Below, piece by piece: positions 56,914 through 62,821 of a stretch of 64,000 bases of DNA (the first letter of the stretch is position 1; each line of letters opens with the position of its first letter). The position numbers and the translations under genes are program-made. Location: NCBI GenBank assembly GCA_964017195.1, contig OZ024891.1, positions 9,337,182 through 9,401,181 of the forward strand. The letters run 5' to 3'. The stretch comes from Siderastrea radians (taxonomy: Eukaryota > Cnidaria > Anthozoa > Scleractinia > Rhizangiidae). The notes under the pieces were generated by a model, which was given only the letters and a program-made list of their open reading frames with translations, searched no databases and was not told where the DNA came from.

Positions 56914-57385
56914 ACATTCTGTTGTAAAACCGAAATTCCATAAGAATGTCCCATTAAGCAATTATGATTTAATAAAATGGTGTAAATATCTGAATATCCC
57001 AATCAAAGATGTATTGTCAAGAGATGAAACTGTCCCACATGATCATCAACAGGCTCTATTCATTTACAATCTTGAACCATCATATATGAGCGGTAGCCAT
57101 TGGGTATCCACGTATGTGAAAGATAACGTCGTCAATTACTTTGATTCATTTGGTTTGCCTCCCTTCCAAGAAATGGTAAATCATGCGAGAAAAAAGAATT
57201 TAACATTGCTTCATCAGAACAATCAAATACAAAATTTACTGACGACAACATGCGGTTACTTCTGTTTATACTTTTTAAATGAGATGAATAAGGGCAAATC
57301 ATATTTTGATCTGTTGGAAGTTTTCGACATATATGATACGACGAATAATGAGAGGTTTCTAGAACGGTATTTCAAAAATATGTAA
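56798..57385 (+). CDS. Adenain-like (C5) cysteine protease
   Basis: 195 residues from the first in-frame ATG. The catalytic set fits adenovirus-type/Ulp1-fold proteases: H101 in SGSHWV, D116 in NYFDSFG, a Gln at about 143-145 and C152 in TTTCGYFC. These enzymes cut capsid precursors during maturation and are a hallmark of Polintons. The first 50 residues are Lys/Arg-rich and unlike the family, which usually starts close to the LSNYDLIKW segment (residue 53). No start box precedes the ATG, and the frame overlaps the upstream gene by 116 bases. The true start, or a frameshift from the upstream gene, remains open. Confidence 0.8.
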   Translation: MGIGRTVQSVWGLKKRSQKKGQRFTIGQELTLQKRPSSKHSVVKPKFHKNVPLSNYDLIKWCKYLNIPIKDVLSRDETVPHDHQQALFIYNLEPSYMSGSHWVSTYVKDNVVNYFDSFGLPPFQEMVNHARKKNLTLLHQNNQIQNLLTTTCGYFCLYFLNEMNKGKSYFDLLEVFDIYDTTNNERFLERYFKNM

Positions 57386-57396
57386 TCAAGTTATAT

Positions 57397-57798
57397 ATGA
57401 AATCTTATTGCGTGAAACAAAAAAGGGTCAGAGAATGTGTACCTGAGAGTGAACGATATGTGAGAGCCAAAAATAACAGACTTATGCTTAAATGCATATG
57501 CTCTGAATGTGGTATTACTAAGACTAAATTCGTCAAAAGCCAAAAGGGAGGTGAAAATCCATTAGGTAAAGCTTTTGAGGCAGCCAAAATAGCCGAACAA
57601 ATAACCCCCAAAGTAATTCCATCAACCAACCATGTATTTGACAGATATTGGTCTGGTGATATATTGAAAGGTGCTTTCACAGGACAAACGGGTATAACGA
57701 GCAAGAAATTCTGGACTAAACCAAAGAAGGGTACTGTCATGCGTTTGGTGAAAAATCCAAAAACTGGTAAATATGAGAACGTATATATTGAACCTTAA
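57397..57798 (+). CDS. DUF5679-like zinc-ribbon protein
   Basis: 133 residues. The first 46 carry the pattern YCVKxKR...C...RLMLKCxCSECGITKTKF, which resembles the small viral zinc-ribbon domain DUF5679. The remainder is basic with GKAFEAAKIAEQITPKVIP and a KTGKYENVYIEP tail. The N-terminal 46 residues are almost repeated at the start of the next gene. Just upstream is a weaker start box (AATCAAGTTATAT). A virion or DNA-binding role is possible. Confidence 0.5.
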   Translation: MKSYCVKQKRVRECVPESERYVRAKNNRLMLKCICSECGITKTKFVKSQKGGENPLGKAFEAAKIAEQITPKVIPSTNHVFDRYWSGDILKGAFTGQTGITSKKFWTKPKKGTVMRLVKNPKTGKYENVYIEP

Positions 57799-57819
57799 TC
57801 TAATCTAATCATATTATAT
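57799..57819 (+). promoter_or_regulatory. Late-type start box, doubled
   Basis: Two overlapping TCTAATC boxes followed by ATATTATATATG. The second box starts 16 bases before the ATG. Confidence 0.65.
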
Positions 57820-58652
57820 ATGAAATCATATTGCGTGAAACAAAAAAGGGTCACAGAATGTGTACCTGGGAGTGAACGATATGAAAAGGCTAAAAATGGG
57901 AGGCTTATGCTTAAATGCAAATGCTCTGAATGCGGAATAACTAAGACTAAATTCGTTAAACAGGCGGGAAACGGGTCAGCCCGTCGACAGGGGCGGGCGT
58001 ACTAGATACAGTAGCATCAACTGGTACTGATTTATTGATTCACCATGGTATTCCTTGGCTGGGAAAAAAGGCTGTTGAAATGGGAAGATATTATGGATCA
58101 GAAGTCTTGAGAAACCCAAAACTGCAGAAAAAGGCTATCGATTATGCTCTGGATAAGTTGAATCCAATGATTCAAAATGTCGGAAGTCAAGCTCTTGATC
58201 AATTATCTACTAAAATCAGACCGAATAGAAAGTATAAAACTGACAGAAAGGATTTGGATGGTGCTGGTGTTGATATACATAAACTAATTGGGAAAATACC
58301 AAAACCAAAAGCTGGATGGACTCCTGGAAAGTATAAATACATGGGACCATACAATCCTCTCGATAAACAGTTAGAGTATGATAGGAACACTGGAGAGGTC
58401 ACCAAGTGGCACGTACAACCTTACAATAAAGTGGATGAAATAGCAGCTCATCATGATATTTGTTATGATATGGGGAAAAACAAAGGTGAATGTGACAAGA
58501 AAATGGTTAAGTCATTGGATGAAATACCTTATGGACAGATGCCAAAATGGGGTCAAACAGCACGATTTCTAATCAACACAAAGCAGAAACTAGGTCTTGG
58601 GACAAAAAACGGAAAAGGCCGTCGAGTGAAGAGAACTGGCAAGAAAAATTAG
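57820..58652 (+). pseudogene. Phospholipase A2-like virion protein with DUF5679-like N-terminus, frameshifted
   Basis: The gene opens at 57,820 with a zinc-ribbon copy of the 57,397 N-terminus and stops at 58,005. The rest continues in another frame, open from before 58,000 to 58,652. The break lies between about 57,957 and 57,995, in a GC-rich stretch (GGGTCAGCCCGTCGACAGGG) unlike the AT-rich surroundings. The downstream part has a Ca-loop motif YMGPYNPL (residues 102-109 of the 58,035 frame) and the catalytic HDxxY as HHDICYD (139-145). Both match the phospholipase A2 domain of parvovirus VP1 and some adintovirus proteins, which helps virions cross endosomal membranes. Basic C-terminus. It has one late-type start box, at 57,820 only, which supports a single original gene. 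Confidence 0.6.
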
Positions 58653-59569
58653 CTGATGAGCTTCATAAGCCCATAAAGCGTAACTTTACTCGACGGCGTG
58701 TTATTGTAAACCACATTGACGAGATATGGTGCTCTGATATTGTTGAGATGCAAAAGTTCAGTCGATGGAACGCTGGCTACAGATATCTTCTTATGGTTTT
58801 AGATGTATTCTCTAAATACGGTTGGATAGTTCCATTAAAAGATAAGAAGGGTGAAACCGTTATGAATGCTTTTAAATCAATCCTTAAAGAAGGTAGAAAA
58901 CCTGAATATTTATGGACAGACAAAGGCAAAGAGTATTACAACAAACATGTTAAGGAACTACTTGATAAGAATAAAATAACCTTGTACTCAACTGAGAATG
59001 AGGAAAAGTCGTCAGTTTGTGAACGATGGAACAGAACAATTAAAACCAAGATGTGGAAGCAGTTCACTGTTCAAGGTAATACACAGTATTTAGACATGCT
59101 ACCCAAATTAGTGAAACAATATAACAACACTAAACATAGCTCTATCAAAATGACACCAACAGAAGCCAGTAAAAAGAAGAATGAAGGGACTGTTTACTTT
59201 AATCTGTATGGTAATTTGAAAACATTAAAACAGAAACCGAAATTTAAAGTTGGTGATAATGTCAGAATAAGTAAGTATAAACGAAATGTGTTTGATAAGG
59301 GCTATACACCAAATTGGTCTGAGGAAGTTTTTAAAGTTGATGAAATACAACACACCAATCCAATCACATACAAACTAAAGGATCTCAGAGATGAAGACAT
59401 TCAAGGGAGTTTTTATGAACCTGAATTACTGAAAGCTGAACAAAAAGTATTCAGAATTGATAAAGTCATTCGGAGGGATTATAAAAAGAAGCAAGCTTTG
59501 GTGAAGTGGAAAGGATATAGTGATGAATTTAACAGTTGGATACCATTCAAGGACTTAAAGGATATATGA
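58547..59569 (+). CDS. Retroviral-type integrase with chromodomain
   Basis: 340 residues from the first ATG. The RNase H-fold core has D64 in WCSDIVEM, D125 in LWTDKGKEY and E159 in VCERWNRT, giving a D,D-x33-E set. An SH3-like segment (KFKVGDNVRISK, about residue 228) follows, and then a C-terminal chromodomain (RIDKVIRRDY...ALVKWKGY...NSWIPF, about 300-340). This is the Polinton c-integrase, which inserts the element into host DNA; the chromodomain may steer it to marked chromatin. The ATG overlaps the upstream gene by 106 bases and lacks a start box. The conserved part begins near residue 33, so the true start may be later. Catalytic residues are intact. Confidence 0.85.
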   Translation: MGSNSTISNQHKAETRSWDKKRKRPSSEENWQEKLADELHKPIKRNFTRRRVIVNHIDEIWCSDIVEMQKFSRWNAGYRYLLMVLDVFSKYGWIVPLKDKKGETVMNAFKSILKEGRKPEYLWTDKGKEYYNKHVKELLDKNKITLYSTENEEKSSVCERWNRTIKTKMWKQFTVQGNTQYLDMLPKLVKQYNNTKHSSIKMTPTEASKKKNEGTVYFNLYGNLKTLKQKPKFKVGDNVRISKYKRNVFDKGYTPNWSEEVFKVDEIQHTNPITYKLKDLRDEDIQGSFYEPELLKAEQKVFRIDKVIRRDYKKKQALVKWKGYSDEFNSWIPFKDLKDI

Positions 59570-59664
59570 AAATTATCTAACATATATTATATCAATCGAT
59601 ACAGTATATGCTGTTTATTTGCTTTTGGTAGCCAAAAATATAATTGTTTCTGGCTATCTTATTT
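59568..59664 (+). repeat. Direct repeat A, copy 1, with hairpins
   Basis: About 95 bases that recur at 60,567-60,661 with about 90% identity. It contains the start-box core TTATCTAACATATATTATAT but with ATC in place of ATG, a small hairpin ACAG/CTGT (59,601-59,614) and a TAGCC/GGCTA hairpin (59,629-59,656). Confidence 0.85.
59629..59656. terminator. Hairpin after the integrase gene
   Basis: TAGCC...GGCTA stem extended by A/T pairs, about 60 bases after the integrase stop. Hairpins mark transcript ends in several giant-virus-related lineages; that role here is inference. Confidence 0.35.
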
Positions 59665-59695
59665 AAACAGAAAATAATATATAGCATTAATACAT

Positions 59696-60562
59696 ATGGA
59701 TATGTTCACTTATGAAGGAAATAAATTAGCTATCATTAAAAAGGATGATGATGTATGGTTCCGTGGTAAAACAGTTGCCGACATTTTGGGATATGAAGAT
59801 ACCAAGAAAGCGATTTTCAAACATGTTGATTCTGAAGATAAATGTTCACTTAAGAGGCTCAAATCCAAGGGGGGCGATTCGTCCCCTTTGACTGAGGTTG
59901 GTGAAAATGACCAAAAATCCAAGAGTAACGATTCGTTACCTTTGACACGGAACACTGGAAACACGATTTATATAAATGAATCTGGATTGTACAGCCTTAT
60001 ATTGAGATCAAAAATGGATAAAGCCAAAGAATTCAAACGTTGGGTAACAAAAGAGGTTTTACCATCAATCAGAAAAACAGGTAAGTATGAATTCAACAAC
60101 AGACCACACAAAATGCTAGCATTCAATATCAATACAGAATATGACTTGCATAAGAAGGTAGTCAACTTTATTAGAAACAATTATCCTAAAGCAATTCTAA
60201 CCGCATCATTGGGTGAAAACCAAATTAATGGTAACATGAGAATAAAATCATACAACATGGGTTATCAAAAGGGATCTCCTGATCTGATCATACAGAATTT
60301 ACATTTGAATTACTCAGGTTTTGCAATTGAATTTAAAACACCAACTGGTTATGGAAAGTTTTCAGAAGAACAAAAGATGATGCTGCAAGAGTATGAAAAC
60401 AACAATTACAAAATATTAGTGAGCAACGATTATGACGAAATCATAAAAGAAATCATACTTTATTTCCAGGGTGTGAGAATAAAATGCAAACATTGCTCCA
60501 GAAAATTCAAGTCAACAGAAACATTAAGCAATCATTTGAAATTCATACACAAACACTTATAA
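59696..60562 (+). CDS. BRO-N / VRR-NUC nuclease / C2H2 zinc-finger fusion
   Basis: 288 residues. Residues about 1-130 are a BRO-N domain (VWFRGKTVADILGY, YINESGLYSLILRS, FKRWVTKEVLPSIRKTG), a DNA-binding module of viral BRO proteins. Residues about 145-250 fit a VRR-NUC type PD-(D/E)xK nuclease: GSPD at 193-196, EFK at 212-214 and a Gln at 226 (EEQKMML). Residues 264-285 form a C2H2 finger, C-x2-C-x12-H-x4-H. Inside the BRO-N domain an imperfect duplication (GGDSSPLTEV / SNDSLPLTRN) lengthens a loop. The gene is bracketed by two direct repeats, and its start lies in an AT-rich context (ATATATAGC upstream). All three parts read through intact, so a targeted nuclease seems likely. I know BRO-N with other partners, but not this trio. 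Confidence 0.7.
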   Translation: MDMFTYEGNKLAIIKKDDDVWFRGKTVADILGYEDTKKAIFKHVDSEDKCSLKRLKSKGGDSSPLTEVGENDQKSKSNDSLPLTRNTGNTIYINESGLYSLILRSKMDKAKEFKRWVTKEVLPSIRKTGKYEFNNRPHKMLAFNINTEYDLHKKVVNFIRNNYPKAILTASLGENQINGNMRIKSYNMGYQKGSPDLIIQNLHLNYSGFAIEFKTPTGYGKFSEEQKMMLQEYENNNYKILVSNDYDEIIKEIILYFQGVRIKCKHCSRKFKSTETLSNHLKFIHKHL

Positions 60563-60566
60563 AGAG

Positions 60567-60661
60567 AAAAATTATCTAACATATATTATATCGATTGATA
60601 CAGTATATGCTGTCTTTTGCTATAGTAGCCAAAAATATTAATTGTTTCTGGCTATCTTATT
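60567..60661 (+). repeat. Direct repeat A, copy 2, with hairpins
   Basis: Partner of 59,568-59,664. The hairpins are at 60,600-60,613 and 60,626-60,654. It overlaps the probable original end of the minus-strand HNH gene. Confidence 0.85.
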
Positions 60662-60663
60662 TG

Positions 60664-61405
60664 CATCTTTTGTTATGAGCATACTTATAATTGTTCTTGA
60701 AAGTTTTATCACATCTTGGGCATTTGTATTCTTTGTTTTGCCATTTATTAACAGCTTCTTTTTGATGCTTCTTTTTATCTTCATCAGACACTCTCTGCGG
60801 ACGTTTATTAGCTGATTTCTTGTAGTTTTATGGCATATCTTCCTTTTTGACATACTGAAATTTATAGTGATGATTATCTTTCTTTGAAACTCCAGTTTTA
60901 CAGCGATTCAAGTTTTCACAAACCATTTTCACAATACCAGCATTAATATACCATGATGTTGTTGAACGGCGTATAAACTATTATAGTATGAAACTTCATT
61001 GGTATTGGTATTAGTAGCTTTCACACACTTTTTATTTTGGTGATTTTTAGCAACAAATGTATAATCACGTTCTTGTGCCGATTTCTTGCAATTTTCTTGT
61101 TGTGTCATTATTTGTAAATTACATAAGCGATTGTCATCTTTTATATTATTGATATGGTCGATCACTTTTCCTTCTGGGATTAGTCCATTAAAACACTCCC
61201 AAACAAAACGATGAACAAATACACTTCTCTGACCATTCTGACCATGTTTTCTTACAGTACACCTCATGTATCCATTATGATCATTATGACCTTTTTTAGG
61301 ATCTTTTTTCACTATATTCATAACCTCTCCAGCCTTGTTAGCAGCATACAAGTCATACATTGGATGGCAACAATAAACGCAGTTTTCAATTTCAATTTTA
61401 CTCAT
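60664..61405 (-). pseudogene. HNH homing-type endonuclease gene with zinc-finger tail, decayed
   Basis: The start at 61,405 (ATATATATG context) is preferred over the ATG at 61,420. An HNH domain spans about residues 60-110: HRFVWE (H65), VIDHINN (D83, H84) and DNRLCNLQ (N92, N96), with Cys pairs in the first 15 residues. This matches HNH endonucleases of phage and large DNA viruses that cut DNA to spread themselves. The frame ends at 60,929, but sequence further on reads as continuing protein in another frame (VKMVCENLNRCKTGVSKK, typical of NUMOD-type tails). After an in-frame TAA near 60,832 comes a zinc-finger-like KCPRCDKTF tail ending near 60,667. One frameshift (about 60,945) and one nonsense codon therefore cut the gene. 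Confidence 0.6.
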
Positions 61406-61489
61406 ATATATATGGTACATATTATATCTTTAAAACATATCACATATCATAATAGCTTAAAAATAAAACCTATAGATATTATATATAGA

Positions 61490-62821
61490 ATGAAATCAGA
61501 AATATCCAACAATAATATAAATATGAACAAAGCTAGTTTGAAGAAACTCAGCAAATCGGAACTTATCAAATTGCTTCTGAAGCAGGAGAAGCCAAAGAAA
61601 AAGGTTTATAATCATGATAATTTGTTTGATAATGACTTATTCATGGAGTCACCAATTGAAAGAATGATGAAGAAAGTCAACAAACAAGATAAAAAAATTA
61701 ATGAACAAACATCATCGATCAACGACAGATACAGTAAGTTGTTTACAGATGAGAAAAAAGTGACTCATTATCCGATGATAAGGGCAACATTGGATGAATT
61801 CCGCAAGGAAGAAATAAGGAGGAGCAATGACAAAAACAGGAGATTGAAATCATTTGTCAACCTATTTGGGAAAAGGCTCAATGAGATGCAAGGAAGAAGA
61901 GACAAAGTATCAATAAGAATACACATTGAATTAACTCATGCATTACGTGGAATGAATGAAACGGTTTCTGAACACACTTACGGATCCTTTACTACTAATA
62001 AACCATATAATATGAGCAAACGAGATGGATACAAATTCGCATTATACACGTTAATGAATAAAAAAATAACCTTCTTATCAGGTGAATCTGTCACACAAAT
62101 CGGATTCGACATTACACGATTGAATAAAAAGAGACCACAAAAACATAAATTAGGCAAACTCAAACTTGAATCTTACTTATTGAACAAACAGCGACCTATC
62201 ACAAGACATGGCGAAAATACATGTGTTGTTGACTATGTTTGGGATCAGGTAAGGGGTAAACGAGGTTTTAAATCATACACTTATGAGAAATTGAAGAGTG
62301 AAATTTATGAGTTTGTAGCTGAAGGTGATGATATGATAAGTACCGATGAGTTGATTAATTGGGCAAAGGCATGTCATAATAACGTGTCAATTCACGCCTA
62401 TGATGCAAGATACCGTAAGTTTGTTGCACATATTGGTAAAACGAATAGAAATGTATCTCTTGTGTACATCGTAAAAGATCATCATTGTTATCCCATAACA
62501 GATGAAAAACTCAAGCTTATTGCCAGTAAAGCAAACCAAGGTGGATGTGATAATTTATTGAAACACATGAGCGATATAAAATGGACAAGGCGTCACGAGA
62601 ACATAACAAAACTCAAAAATATAAATGAAATATACAGATTGGACAAAGAAAATAACATAATAATATTACCCGAGGAAGCAAAAATGAGAGATGCAGTTAA
62701 TTCATACAGCAGAAGTGAAAATTTTTATGTCGAATATCTACATTGGAATAACAACGGTATTCTCGACGGTTTCATTGATCACAAAAGGAATATGTACCTC
62801 TTGAATGAGGAATACAATTAA
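61490..62821 (+). CDS. N-terminal part of the replication protein (polymerase B N-region)
   Basis: 443 residues from the ATG at 61,490 (TATAGAATG context). An upstream frame back to 61,211 overlaps the HNH gene and is not likely used. The first 100 residues are Lys-rich and helical. Further on, NTCVVDYVW (about residue 246), ISTDELINWAKA and the block SLVYIVKDHHCYPITDEKL (about 325-343) match the region that precedes the catalytic domain in Polinton-type family B polymerases, as I recall them. I see no clear ExoI, ExoII or ExoIII motifs. It ends at TAA 62,821, overlapping by 17 bases the next frame, which holds the polymerase palm. One frameshift may have split a single gene. Confidence 0.55.
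   Translation: MKSEISNNNINMNKASLKKLSKSELIKLLLKQEKPKKKVYNHDNLFDNDLFMESPIERMMKKVNKQDKKINEQTSSINDRYSKLFTDEKKVTHYPMIRATLDEFRKEEIRRSNDKNRRLKSFVNLFGKRLNEMQGRRDKVSIRIHIELTHALRGMNETVSEHTYGSFTTNKPYNMSKRDGYKFALYTLMNKKITFLSGESVTQIGFDITRLNKKRPQKHKLGKLKLESYLLNKQRPITRHGENTCVVDYVWDQVRGKRGFKSYTYEKLKSEIYEFVAEGDDMISTDELINWAKACHNNVSIHAYDARYRKFVAHIGKTNRNVSLVYIVKDHHCYPITDEKLKLIASKANQGGCDNLLKHMSDIKWTRRHENITKLKNINEIYRLDKENNIIILPEEAKMRDAVNSYSRSENFYVEYLHWNNNGILDGFIDHKRNMYLLNEEYN

Noticed and set aside
57820..58005. Independent 61-residue gene
   Set aside because: The downstream frame is open across the break and has no start box of its own, so this is the front of a frameshifted gene.
61211..61489. Long upstream extension of the replication gene frame
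   Set aside because: It overlaps the HNH gene on the other strand and reads as low-quality hydrophobic sequence; the ATG at 61,490 has the same TATAGAATG context as the transcription factor gene.
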